The notes under the pieces: model-generated
What the model was told of the DNA's origin: nothing
Seen by the model: only the letters and a program-made list of their open reading frames with translations
The model's database searches: none
Assembly (NCBI GenBank): GCA_023408315.1
Contig: JAEYKI010000019.1
Coordinates: 62,001-126,000 of the forward strand
Length of the DNA: 64,000 nt
Reading direction: 5' to 3'
From: Bacillota bacterium
GTDB taxonomy: Bacteria > Bacillota > Clostridia > Christensenellales > Christensenellaceae
In this document: positions 41,069-49,344 of the stretch, one piece after another
How positions within the stretch are numbered: the first letter of the stretch is position 1
Layout: each line of letters starts with the position of its first letter
Translations under genes and position numbers: made by a program

Positions 41069-42437
41069 CACACCCCGCCTGATGATTGCGGGCACATCGT
41101 CTGGCAGCGGCAAAACCACCGTTACATGCGGCCTTTTATCTGCTCTGGCTGCCAGAGGACTTAATATTGCGTCCTTCAAATGTGGGCCGGATTATATAGA
41201 CCCCATGTTCCATTCGGAGGTAATTGGCGCAAAGTCTCGGAACCTGGACCTCTTTATGGCGGACGAAAACACGGCGCGTTATCTTCTGTGCAAAAACGCG
41301 GCCGGGTGTGATGCTGCGGTACTGGAAGGCGTAATGGGCTACTACGACGGGCTTGCCGGGAAGTCCACCGAGGCAAGTTCCTGGGCTGTGGCAAAAGCGA
41401 CGCAGACGCCTGCCGTTCTGGTGGTGGACTGCAAGGGCATGTCCGTATCCGCCGCGGCGGTTGCAAAAGGGTTTCTTTCGTTCCGGGAGAGCGGCATTGC
41501 CGGTTTTCTTCTGAACCGCGCGCCCGCAAGGCTGTACGCGGAACTAAAGGTATTGTTGGAAAGCGAGCTGGGGATTCCCGTGTTGGGATACCTGCCCGCC
41601 ATGCCGGAAGCCGCATTGCAGAGCCGCCACCTGGGGCTGGTGACAGCCGCCGAAGTGGAAGATTTAAAAGGCAAACTGGGCCAAATAGCGGCGCGGATGG
41701 AAGAAACAGTGGAGCTTACACGGTTGCTGGAAATTGCCCAAAGCGCGCCTGCGCTCTCCTGCAACGCGCCAGACATCCCCAGGCTGGAGCAAAAGGTGAC
41801 CATTGCAATTGCGCGGGACAGCGCGTTCTGTTTTTATTACCAGGACAGCATAAGCCTGCTGGAAGAGATGGGGGCAAATATCATTGATTTCAGCCCCCTG
41901 CGGGATACAGAGATACCAGAAGAGGCGGACGGCCTGCTGCTGGGCGGCGGATACCCGGAACTATACGCAAAAGAGCTGGCTGCCAATCAAACCATGCTCG
42001 CCTCTGTGCGCGGGCGCATTGCGGAGGGCATGCCAACAATTGCGGAATGCGGCGGGTTTATGTACCTGCACCAATCAATGGAAGACTGCAACGGCAAAAA
42101 ACACACAACGGTGGGCGCGGTGCCGGGGGAATGCTTCCGCACAAACCGCCTGAACCGATTCGGATACCTTACATTAACCGCAAGGCAGGACAATATGCTT
42201 TTGCATAAGGGCGAATCCATTCGCGGGCACGAGTTCCATTACTGGGACAGCACGGCTCCGGGGGAGGCGTTTGGGGCAGGCCAGCCCCTGCGGGACAGTA
42301 GCTGGAGCTGCGGCTATGGCTCGGATACAGTGTACGCGGCCTACCCTCATCTGTATTTTTACGGCAACATTCCGGCGGCGTTCCGGTTTGTGCAGGCGTG
42401 CGCCAAATACGCCCAAAAGGAAGGGCGTGCCGTATGA
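41058..42437 (+). CDS. cbiA: cobyrinate a,c-diamide synthase CbiA
   Basis: 459 residues. N-terminal dethiobiotin synthetase-like ATPase (A-G-T-S-S-G-S-G-K-T-T, C-G-P-D-Y-I-D-P) and C-terminal class I glutamine amidotransferase (A-E-C-G-G-F-M-Y-L with the nucleophilic Cys, H-E-F-H-Y). GTG start at 41058 after GGAGGG. Amidates the a and c side chains. Confidence 0.95.
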   Translation: MQNNTPRLMIAGTSSGSGKTTVTCGLLSALAARGLNIASFKCGPDYIDPMFHSEVIGAKSRNLDLFMADENTARYLLCKNAAGCDAAVLEGVMGYYDGLAGKSTEASSWAVAKATQTPAVLVVDCKGMSVSAAAVAKGFLSFRESGIAGFLLNRAPARLYAELKVLLESELGIPVLGYLPAMPEAALQSRHLGLVTAAEVEDLKGKLGQIAARMEETVELTRLLEIAQSAPALSCNAPDIPRLEQKVTIAIARDSAFCFYYQDSISLLEEMGANIIDFSPLRDTEIPEEADGLLLGGGYPELYAKELAANQTMLASVRGRIAEGMPTIAECGGFMYLHQSMEDCNGKKHTTVGAVPGECFRTNRLNRFGYLTLTARQDNMLLHKGESIRGHEFHYWDSTAPGEAFGAGQPLRDSSWSCGYGSDTVYAAYPHLYFYGNIPAAFRFVQACAKYAQKEGRAV

Positions 42438-43417
42438 TTGTTTATTCTGCTGCCGCCATTATTGCCGGGTTTATATTGGACGCGTTTTTGGGCGACCCGC
42501 GCCGCCTGCCTCACCCCGTGCAGTTGATTGGCCTTATGATATGCAAGGGGGAGAAGCTGCTGCGCCGCCGCACCCGTGCTCCGCGTGCAGAGAGGGTTGC
42601 GGGAGCGGTATTGAGCATATGCGTGATAGCCGTTTCGACAATCATTCCCGCCGCGATTCTGCTGTTTGCGCGGCAATGGTTCTGGCTGTGGTTTGGGCTG
42701 GAAATTTGGATGTGCTACCAGGCGCTGGCCGCAAAGTCTCTCCGGCAGGAGGCGGCTGGGGTGTACCGTGCGCTGGGCGGAGACATTGGGGATGCGCGCA
42801 GGGCGGTCTCCATGATCGTGGGACGGGACACGGAGAGCCTGACAAGGGAGGGCATTATTAAGGCGGTGGTGGAAACGGTTGCGGAAAACACCTCGGACGG
42901 AATTGTGGCGCCGCTGTTTTACACGGCTATCGGCGGGCCAGCGCTGGGGTGGATGTACAAGGCGGTAAACACGCTGGACTCCATGATTGGCTACAAGAAC
43001 GATCAATATTTGCACTTTGGGCGGTTTGCCGCCAAGCTGGACGACGCGCTGAATTTTATCCCCGCGAGGCTCTCTGCGGTATTGATGGTCGCAGCGGCGT
43101 TCCTGCTCAGGCTGGACGCAAAAAACGCGTGGCGCGTCTTTAAGCGGGACAGGCTGAACCACGCGAGCCCCAACAGCGCGCAGACAGAATCGGTTTGCGC
43201 GGGGGCGCTGCATGTGCAGCTGGCGGGTGACGCGTATTATTTTGGAAAGCCTGTTTCCAAACCCACGATTGGGGATTATCAGCGTTCCGTAAATGCGGAA
43301 GACATCCTGCGGGCAAACCGGCTGTCCGCCGCAACATCCATCCTTGGCCTGGCGGCGTTTTGCGCGGCAAAACTGCTTGCCCTGTATCTTGTTTTTGGCG
43401 GTGGCGTATGGAAATAA
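42434..43417 (+). CDS. cbiB: adenosylcobinamide-phosphate synthase CbiB
   Basis: 327 residues, four to five transmembrane helices. D-A-F-L-G-D-P-R-R-L-P-H-P-V-Q-L-I-G at the N-terminus and V-A-E-N-T-S-D-G-I-V-A-P-L-F-Y are clear CbiB blocks. Attaches aminopropanol phosphate to cobyric acid in the membrane. ATGA overlap with cbiA. Confidence 0.95.
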   Translation: MIVYSAAAIIAGFILDAFLGDPRRLPHPVQLIGLMICKGEKLLRRRTRAPRAERVAGAVLSICVIAVSTIIPAAILLFARQWFWLWFGLEIWMCYQALAAKSLRQEAAGVYRALGGDIGDARRAVSMIVGRDTESLTREGIIKAVVETVAENTSDGIVAPLFYTAIGGPALGWMYKAVNTLDSMIGYKNDQYLHFGRFAAKLDDALNFIPARLSAVLMVAAAFLLRLDAKNAWRVFKRDRLNHASPNSAQTESVCAGALHVQLAGDAYYFGKPVSKPTIGDYQRSVNAEDILRANRLSAATSILGLAAFCAAKLLALYLVFGGGVWK

Positions 43418-44460
43418 TACATGGGGGAGACATTTATTCGTTTGGGGACGCGGTGCTGGATTTTTCCGCAAACATCAACCCCTTGGGCCTGGCTCCGGGC
43501 GTGCGGAAGGCAATCATACAGAGCATTGAGAATTGCGTGAACTATCCCGACCCCCTGTGCCGCAAGCTGAAGAAAAGCATTGCGGAATGGGAAGGTGTTC
43601 CGCAAGGCGGCATTGTTTGCGGGAACGGCGCGGCGGATGTGATTTACCGGCTGGTGCAGGCGGTTCGGCCAAAGAAGGTATTGCTGTTGGCCCCCACGTT
43701 CTCCGAATACGAGTGCGCGCTTCGGGCGGCCAGATGCGCATGTGAATTCTACTTGCTGCCGGAAAGCCGGGGTTTTGTGCCAGATGAAGACATATTGGAT
43801 TCCATACATGCGGGGCTGGATATGGTTTTTATCTGCAATCCAAACAACCCCACCGGCGTACTGGCTCCCCCGCCCCTGATGCGCAGGATTCTGAAAAAAT
43901 GCACGGAGATGAAAGTGCTGCTTGTAGCGGACGAATGCTTTAACGACCTTCTGGACGAACCGGGCAAACATACCATGAAGCCGTATCTGCAAGAGTGCCC
44001 TAATCTGTTTATTCTCAAGGCGTTCACCAAGCTGTTCGCCATACCGGGGCTGCGGTTGGGATACGGGCTGGGGGACGCGCCTCTGATTGACCGGGTATCC
44101 CGTCAGGGGCAGGCGTGGAGCGTATCCGTACCCGCGCAGGAGGCGGGCGCGGCCGCAGTACTTGAAAAAGAGTATGTGCGGCAAACGCGAGAACTGGTGC
44201 GGGGGGAGCGGGAATATTTGACAAGCCGCCTGCGGGCGCTGGGCTGCATTGCGTATGATTCACAGGCAAACTATGTGTTTTTTAAAGCACCGGGCGGAGC
44301 GGGGATGCAGGACTATTTAAGAACAAAAGGGATACTCATCCGCTCGTGTGCAAACTACAGGGGACTCGGAGCCGAATTCTTCCGCATCGCGGTGCGCCTG
44401 AGGGAGCAAAACGAATTGCTGGCGGGTGCAATGGACGAATTTATAAACGGAGACAGATAG
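43408..44460 (+). CDS. cobD: threonine-phosphate decarboxylase CobD
   Basis: 350 residues, PLP aminotransferase class I/II fold. Starts H-G-G-D-I-Y as CobD proteins do; N-P-N-N-P-T-G, D-E-C-F-N-D and the PLP lysine in L-K-A-F-T-K-L-F-A-I-P-G are present. Gives (R)-1-amino-2-propanol O-2-phosphate for CbiB. A histidinol-phosphate aminotransferase is the main alternative, but context decides. Overlaps cbiB by ten bases. Confidence 0.92.
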   Translation: MEIIHGGDIYSFGDAVLDFSANINPLGLAPGVRKAIIQSIENCVNYPDPLCRKLKKSIAEWEGVPQGGIVCGNGAADVIYRLVQAVRPKKVLLLAPTFSEYECALRAARCACEFYLLPESRGFVPDEDILDSIHAGLDMVFICNPNNPTGVLAPPPLMRRILKKCTEMKVLLVADECFNDLLDEPGKHTMKPYLQECPNLFILKAFTKLFAIPGLRLGYGLGDAPLIDRVSRQGQAWSVSVPAQEAGAAAVLEKEYVRQTRELVRGEREYLTSRLRALGCIAYDSQANYVFFKAPGGAGMQDYLRTKGILIRSCANYRGLGAEFFRIAVRLREQNELLAGAMDEFINGDR

Positions 44461-45951
44461 ATGGCAAAATCGATTATGGTACAGGGAACAACCTCCAACG
44501 CAGGCAAAAGCTTTGCGGCCGCCGCGCTGTGCCGCATATTCGCACAGGACGGCTACAGGGTTGCGCCTTTTAAATCCCAGAACATGGCTCTTAATTCCTT
44601 TATTACAAAGGAAGGGCTGGAAATGGGCCGCGCACAGGTGATGCAGGCCGAGGCTGCGGGCATTGAGCCTTCCGTGCTGATGAACCCCATCCTGCTAAAA
44701 CCCACCAGCGAGAGCGGCTCACAGGTTATTGTGAACGGCGAGGTATGGGGCAACATGAGCGCGGCGGAATACTACAAACATAAAAAAGAGCTGGTTCCGC
44801 ATATCATGAATGCATACGAGGCCCTTTGCAGCCGGTACGATGTAATCGTGCTGGAGGGCGCGGGCAGCCCCGCGGAGATCAACCTGAAAGAGCAGGACAT
44901 TGTGAACATGGGTATGGCCAAAATGGCCCGGTCTCCCGTGCTGCTGGTGGGAGACATAGACAGGGGCGGCGTGTTCGCTTCTCTGGCGGGAACGCTGCTG
45001 CTGCTGGATGAGGATGAGCGCGCAATGGTGCGCGGCCAGATTATCAACAAGTTCCGCGGCGATGTGGAGATACTGCGCCCCGGCCTTTTGATGCTGGAGG
45101 AAATTACGCAGAAAAGTGTGCTTGGCGTAGTTCCCTACCTGCGCTTGGACCTGGACGACGAAGACAGCCTGTCTGGCCGGCTTGAGCAGACCGAAGCGGA
45201 CGGGTTGATTGACATTGCGGTGGTACGGCTGCCGCGGATATCCAATTTTACGGATTTTAACGTGCTGGCAGGACTGCCCGGCGTATCTGTGCGGTATGTG
45301 GAAAAGCCGGGTAAACTGGGAAGCCCGGATATTGTTTTTTTGCCGGGAACCAAAAATACAATGGCAGACCTTATATGGATGCGGGAAAACGGTCTGGAAG
45401 CGGCGGTTAAACAGTTTGCCTCCGCAGGCAAGCCGGTATTTGGCATATGCGGCGGCTACCAGATGCTGGGGAAGCGGCTGAGCGACCCGCACGGCGTGGA
45501 GCACGGGGGAGAGATGGCCGGCATGGGCCTTCTGCCAGCGGAAACGGTGTTTTTAAATCAGAAAAAAAGAACCCAGGTAGAGGGCGCTTTTTGCCAAATG
45601 CAGGGATTGCTTGCGCTTCTTTCCGGCGAGCAGGTGCGCGGGTACGAGATACACATGGGAACAACAAAAGCTTTGGGAGAGGCGCTGCCGCTGGTGGAAG
45701 CGGGTGGCGGAGTGGACGGCCTGTATTGCGCAAACGTATACGGAAGCTACATCCATGGGATTTTTGACGATTCCAAAGCTGCGCGTGCCCTTGCGCGTGT
45801 CCTGTGCGGCGTAAAAGGAATAGACGCGGGCTTTTTGAATGGCGATACGGCGGCTGAAGGAAAGGAGCGCCAATACGGCCTGCTGGCGGACGCGTTCCGC
45901 AAAAGTGTGGATATGGAAAGGGTTTATCAAATACTGGAGGAAGGGTTATGA
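44461..45951 (+). CDS. cbiP: cobyric acid synthase CbiP
   Basis: 496 residues. N-terminal ATPase with M-V-Q-G-T-T-S-N-A-G-K-S and F-K-S-Q-N-M-A-L-N-S; C-terminal amidotransferase with G-I-C-G-G-Y-Q-M-L-G and Y-E-I-H-M-G. Amidates side chains b, d, e and g of adenosylcobyrinate diamide. ATG follows the cobD stop directly. Confidence 0.96.
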   Translation: MAKSIMVQGTTSNAGKSFAAAALCRIFAQDGYRVAPFKSQNMALNSFITKEGLEMGRAQVMQAEAAGIEPSVLMNPILLKPTSESGSQVIVNGEVWGNMSAAEYYKHKKELVPHIMNAYEALCSRYDVIVLEGAGSPAEINLKEQDIVNMGMAKMARSPVLLVGDIDRGGVFASLAGTLLLLDEDERAMVRGQIINKFRGDVEILRPGLLMLEEITQKSVLGVVPYLRLDLDDEDSLSGRLEQTEADGLIDIAVVRLPRISNFTDFNVLAGLPGVSVRYVEKPGKLGSPDIVFLPGTKNTMADLIWMRENGLEAAVKQFASAGKPVFGICGGYQMLGKRLSDPHGVEHGGEMAGMGLLPAETVFLNQKKRTQVEGAFCQMQGLLALLSGEQVRGYEIHMGTTKALGEALPLVEAGGGVDGLYCANVYGSYIHGIFDDSKAARALARVLCGVKGIDAGFLNGDTAAEGKERQYGLLADAFRKSVDMERVYQILEEGL

Positions 45952-46466
45952 AAGGGCTGGTGCATATTTATTGCGGAGACGGCAAGGGAAAAACCACCGC
46001 TGCAATGGGGCTTGCCCTGCGCGCCGCGGGGAATGGCTTTAAGGTGCTGATAGTGCAGTTTTTAAAGAACGGAAAAACGGGCGAGCTTGCAAGCCTGGAA
46101 CAGCTTGAGAATATTACCGTTATACGCGGCAAGGGCGGCATGAAGTTTACGTTTAAAATGAACGAAGAGGAGAGGGCGGAAGCGCTCCGGGTGCATACGG
46201 AGAACCTGCAAAAAGTGATTGAGCTGGCGGAAGAGTTTGATATGGTCATTCTGGACGAGGCGGTTGGGGCCTGCGGCTGCGGGCTGCTGGACCAGAATAT
46301 GCTTTGCAAATTTTTAGATAGCAGGCCCCAAAAACTGGAAGTGGTGCTGACGGGCAGGAACCCCGCGCAGGAACTGCTGGACAGGGCGGACTATATATCC
46401 GAGGTTAAAAAGATCCGCCACCCGTACGATAAAGGAATACAGGCCAGAAAGGGAATTGAACGGTGA
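45948..46466 (+). CDS. cobO: cob(I)yrinic acid a,c-diamide adenosyltransferase CobO/BtuR
   Basis: 172 residues, CobA/BtuR type with P-loop Y-C-G-D-G-K-G-K-T-T-A-A-M-G and V-I-L-D-E-A. Adds the upper adenosyl ligand, making the form sensed by the riboswitches. ATGA overlap with cbiP and GTGA overlap with cbiC. Confidence 0.95.
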   Translation: MKGLVHIYCGDGKGKTTAAMGLALRAAGNGFKVLIVQFLKNGKTGELASLEQLENITVIRGKGGMKFTFKMNEEERAEALRVHTENLQKVIELAEEFDMVILDEAVGACGCGLLDQNMLCKFLDSRPQKLEVVLTGRNPAQELLDRADYISEVKKIRHPYDKGIQARKGIER

Positions 46467-47089
46467 ACATTGATATAGAGAATATGCTGCCCGCGGATAT
46501 AGAAAAAAAGAGCTTTGAGATCATTGGCCGGGAACTGGGGGGGATTGCCCTTGACCCGGTAAACGAGCCCGTGATTAAACGGGTGATTCATACGACAGCA
46601 GATTTTGATTATGCTCAAAACCTGGTGTTTTCCCAAAATGCTGTTATTATAGCAAAGGAAGCCATTCAAAAAGGCGCGGCGATTGTGACGGACACCCAAA
46701 TGGCAAAGGCCGGTATTAACAAGAACAAGCTTGCGGCATTTGGCGGCGAGGTGTTCTGCTTTATGGCGGACGGGGATGTGGCGCAGGCAGCCGCGTCCAG
46801 GGGGACGACCCGCGCCGCAGTCAGCATGGAAAAGGCGGCGGAGCTGAAACGCCCGCTGATATTCGCAATCGGCAACGCGCCCACGGCGCTCATCCGATTG
46901 TATGAAATGATAGAAAAAAAAGAGATTGAGCCTCTGCTTGTTGTGGGCGTGCCCGTGGGCTTTGTGAATGTGGTGGAATCCAAGGAGCTTATATTGCGCG
47001 CAAATGTGCCGCATATTGTGGCCAGGGGAAGAAAGGGCGGCAGCAATGTTGCAGCCGCAATTATAAACGCGATATTATACCAGATATAG
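46463..47089 (+). CDS. cbiC: cobalt-precorrin-8 methylmutase CbiC
   Basis: 208 residues. I-H-T-T-A-D-F-D-Y (active-site His), D-T-Q-M, and G-N-A-P-T-A-L near the middle. Moves the C11 methyl to C12, giving cobyrinate. GTG start in overlap with cobO. Last biosynthetic gene of the operon. No terminator hairpin was found in the 74 bases before the next gene. Confidence 0.95.
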   Translation: MNIDIENMLPADIEKKSFEIIGRELGGIALDPVNEPVIKRVIHTTADFDYAQNLVFSQNAVIIAKEAIQKGAAIVTDTQMAKAGINKNKLAAFGGEVFCFMADGDVAQAAASRGTTRAAVSMEKAAELKRPLIFAIGNAPTALIRLYEMIEKKEIEPLLVVGVPVGFVNVVESKELILRANVPHIVARGRKGGSNVAAAIINAILYQI

Positions 47090-47163
47090 TTTAGAGAATA
47101 TTGAAAGACCATGCTTTTGAGCTATGATCTGCTTAGGAATAAACCGGATGGAGGCGCTGAGGG

Positions 47164-48219
47164 TTGAAACTGAATAAAAACACCGCAATGCTGTGCGCGC
47201 TGCTGTCCGCGCTCTTGTATGCAATCAGCATACCGTTTTCCAAGGCGCTGCTTGCCCAGATTCCGTCTACCCTGCTGGGAGCCATTTTGTACCTTGGCGC
47301 GGGAGCGGGATGCGCGCTGATTTTGCCTGTTCAGCGCAGGCGCAATACCGAGCCAAAAGAGGCAAGGCTCAAAAGAAGGGATTTTCCTGTGCTCCTGGGC
47401 ATGATTGGCCTGGATATTGCGGCGGTAATCCTGCTGCTTTTAGGCCTTGCGATTACAAACGCTTCCAACGCCTCCCTGCTGAATAATTTTGAAATTGTGG
47501 CGACATCCCTTGTGGCTGTTTTGATTTTCAGGGAAAAACTGAGCAGGCAGATATGGCTGGCGGTTCTGCTGATTACTGTTTCCTGTATTATTTTATCGTT
47601 TAACGGGGAGGGGAGCTTCAACTTTTCATTGGGGTCGCTGCTTATTCTTCTGGGCATGGCCTGCTGGGGGTTTGAGAATAACGTCACCCGTTTGCTCTCC
47701 GTAAACAATCCGCTGGAAATTGTGGCGTTTAAAGGTATTGGTTCGGGTTTGGGAACCCTGGCGATCGCTTTATGCCTGAACCAGGCAACGGGAAATATTG
47801 TATACATTCTTTGGGGGCTTGCGCTGGGGTTTTGTTCATATGGGCTCAGCCTTTTTTTCTACATACTGGCGCAGCGGGAACTTGGCGCCGCCAGAACGAG
47901 CGCTTACTGCGCAATTACGCCTTTTATTGGAGCGGGGCTTTCATTCGCGGTGTTCAGGGATATGCCGACCATAGCGTTTGCCGTGGCGCTGCCCATTATG
48001 ATTGCGGCTATACTTTTTATTGCAAAAGAAAAGCACCAGCACAGGCACTGCCACGTTGCCGTTACCCACGAGCACAGGCACAGCCACGACGACGGGCACC
48101 ACAGCCACACGCACGCGCCGCCCGCATTGGGCGAGCACAGCCATATGCACACGCACGAAGCGGTTACGCATGCACACAGCCATCTGTTTGACGTGCACCA
48201 CACGCACGCGCATTCATAA
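47164..48219 (+). CDS. EamA/DMT-family permease with histidine-rich C-terminal tail
   Basis: 351 residues. Ten transmembrane helices in two EamA repeats (residues ~5-285), then a 61-residue tail (291-351) with 23 histidines, mostly in H-x-H patterns, plus one Cys. Such tails bind Ni, Co or Zn. Start is TTG, with GGAGG nine bases upstream. The gene follows cbiC by 74 bases without a terminator, so it may be read from the B12 promoter. Cobalt or nickel export, or metal-gated transport, is a reasonable guess (inference); EamA proteins more often carry metabolites. The tail is at the 3' end only and the protein ends normally. Confidence 0.75.
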   Translation: MKLNKNTAMLCALLSALLYAISIPFSKALLAQIPSTLLGAILYLGAGAGCALILPVQRRRNTEPKEARLKRRDFPVLLGMIGLDIAAVILLLLGLAITNASNASLLNNFEIVATSLVAVLIFREKLSRQIWLAVLLITVSCIILSFNGEGSFNFSLGSLLILLGMACWGFENNVTRLLSVNNPLEIVAFKGIGSGLGTLAIALCLNQATGNIVYILWGLALGFCSYGLSLFFYILAQRELGAARTSAYCAITPFIGAGLSFAVFRDMPTIAFAVALPIMIAAILFIAKEKHQHRHCHVAVTHEHRHSHDDGHHSHTHAPPALGEHSHMHTHEAVTHAHSHLFDVHHTHAHS

Positions 48220-48341
48220 ATTTGAAATTGCCTATTAGAAAGTTTAATATTTATAAATTTCAAATATTATGTATAAAGCGGAAAATAATGCATAAAAACA
48301 TTTAAAAATGAATAATATAATATATAAATTTCATTTTGGCA
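48220..48341. other. AT-rich intergenic stretch after the permease
   Basis: Very AT-rich, no reading frame with a ribosome-binding site, no clear terminator hairpin. It leads into the consensus promoter at 48342. Confidence 0.5.
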
Positions 48342-48370
48342 TTGACAAAGCAAACAAAGGCCGGTATAAT
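48342..48370 (+). promoter_or_regulatory. consensus sigma-A promoter of an unassigned RNA
   Basis: TTGACA (48342-48347), exactly 17 bp, TATAAT (48365-48370): a perfect consensus match. Confidence 0.85.
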
Positions 48371-48376
48371 AAAATT

Positions 48377-48590
48377 AATAAAGCAAAGGCGCTGCGGACG
48401 GATATTCCGCGGCGTCCTGTTTTTTCTATGCTTTTGCATTGCCAAACTGCACTCCAAACTTGGTTGCAGGAAGGCTGCAAAATAAATACGTTATCAAGTT
48501 TAACTGAAGTGAAAGCTTCTGGTTAATGGACCTCCAATTCAAGGCATTTGTAGGGAAACGGCTTAGCAAAGACATTTGCTAAGCTTTTTT
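48377..48590 (+). ncRNA. candidate structured non-coding RNA, class not recognised
   Basis: Between a perfect promoter and a perfect terminator lie about 210 bases without a gene. Structures: an 11-bp stem (48388-48398 with 48406-48416, two G-T pairs) followed by CTGTTTTTTC, itself a credible early terminator; a hairpin with CTGCA/TGCAG arms near 48447-48470; TTAAC-TGAAG paired to CTTC-GGTTAA near 48500-48525; and the end terminator GCTTAGCAAA/TTTGCTAAGC with six T. It could be a stable small RNA, or a leader with attenuation for the yqeY-like gene 120 bases downstream. Sequence motifs of TPP, SAM, FMN, purine, lysine, cyclic di-GMP and T-box RNAs were looked for and not found; 6S RNA is possible but not shown. 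Confidence 0.5.
48560..48590 (+). terminator. terminator of the 48.4 kb RNA
   Basis: GCTTAGCAAA, GACA loop, TTTGCTAAGC, TTTTTT. Perfect 10-bp stem. Confidence 0.93.
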
Positions 48591-48711
48591 CTGTGAATGG
48601 GAAGCAAAACGGCGTATTATTTTGTATGTGGGAAACTGAATGGAAGAATTATGATATAATAAATATTCAGAAGAGTTTGGAAATGAAAGATTAAGTGAAG
48701 GAGAAACCAGT

Positions 48712-49158
48712 ATGACAAAGATAGATTTGGTAAGACAGGAAATGATGCAGGCGTTGAAAGATAAAAACATGGAGCGTAAAAATACATTAACCATGCTTCT
48801 TTCCGCCTTAAAAACAGCGGCTATAGACAAACGCTCGGATTTAACGGAAGACGAGGAAAATGCGATTGTGTATAAAGAAATCAAGGCCGCGCAGGAATCT
48901 ATTGACACAGCGCCCAAAGAGCGGACGGACGTGATTGAGGAATGCACGGCCAGAATCAAGATACTTTCGGAATTTGCGCCCGAACGGATGGGCGAGGATG
49001 AAATTAAACAGGCGATTCAAAAAGTTCTGGACGAGCTTGGAATTTCCAGGCCTATTGCGCAGGACAAGGGCAAAATTATGAAAACGCTGATGCCGCTTGT
49101 AAAGGGAAAAGCGGACGGCGCACTGGTTAATAAACTGGTTGGCGCGCTGTTTCAATAA
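48712..49158 (+). CDS. GatB/YqeY domain protein
   Basis: 148 residues. Matches the YqeY family: helical protein with a tail domain shared with the GatB subunit of the tRNA amidotransferase (L-S-E-F-A-P-E-R-M and G-K-I-M-K-T-L-M-P-L-V-K-G-K-A-D-G). The exact role is unknown; tRNA binding is supposed from the shared domain. AAGGAG eight bases before the ATG. A hairpin with AATCCCCGC arms (49222-49247) follows and may terminate it. Confidence 0.9.
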   Translation: MTKIDLVRQEMMQALKDKNMERKNTLTMLLSALKTAAIDKRSDLTEDEENAIVYKEIKAAQESIDTAPKERTDVIEECTARIKILSEFAPERMGEDEIKQAIQKVLDELGISRPIAQDKGKIMKTLMPLVKGKADGALVNKLVGALFQ

Positions 49159-49221
49159 TTAAAGCGTATCCCTGCAAGTTGCAGTTACAGCCGTTTTTAA
49201 TTTTAGATGTAAATTAATATG

Positions 49222-49247
49222 AATCCCCGCAGGCCACTGCGGGGATT
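49222..49247. terminator. hairpin between yqeY-like gene and GH1 gene
   Basis: AATCCCCGC (49222-49230) and GCGGGGATT (49239-49247) form a perfect stem. The T run after it is poor, so termination is uncertain. Confidence 0.5.
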
Positions 49248-49344
49248 TGCTAAAAAAAGAATTTTTTAATATACGGATGGGATTTCAAAGCTTTAATCGG
49301 CTCTTTTGCGGGGCTTTAGAGGCAAAGCCTCCCGGCGATGCATA

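Noticed and set aside
47904..48263. Long frames opposite and beside the His-rich tail
   Set aside because: They are products of the repetitive CAC/CAT-rich coding sequence and lack start signals.
48388..48590. TPP riboswitch (a GTAGGGAAA is present near the end)
   Set aside because: The CTGAGA and ACCTGATCTGG elements of the TPP aptamer are absent, and the downstream gene is not a thiamin gene.
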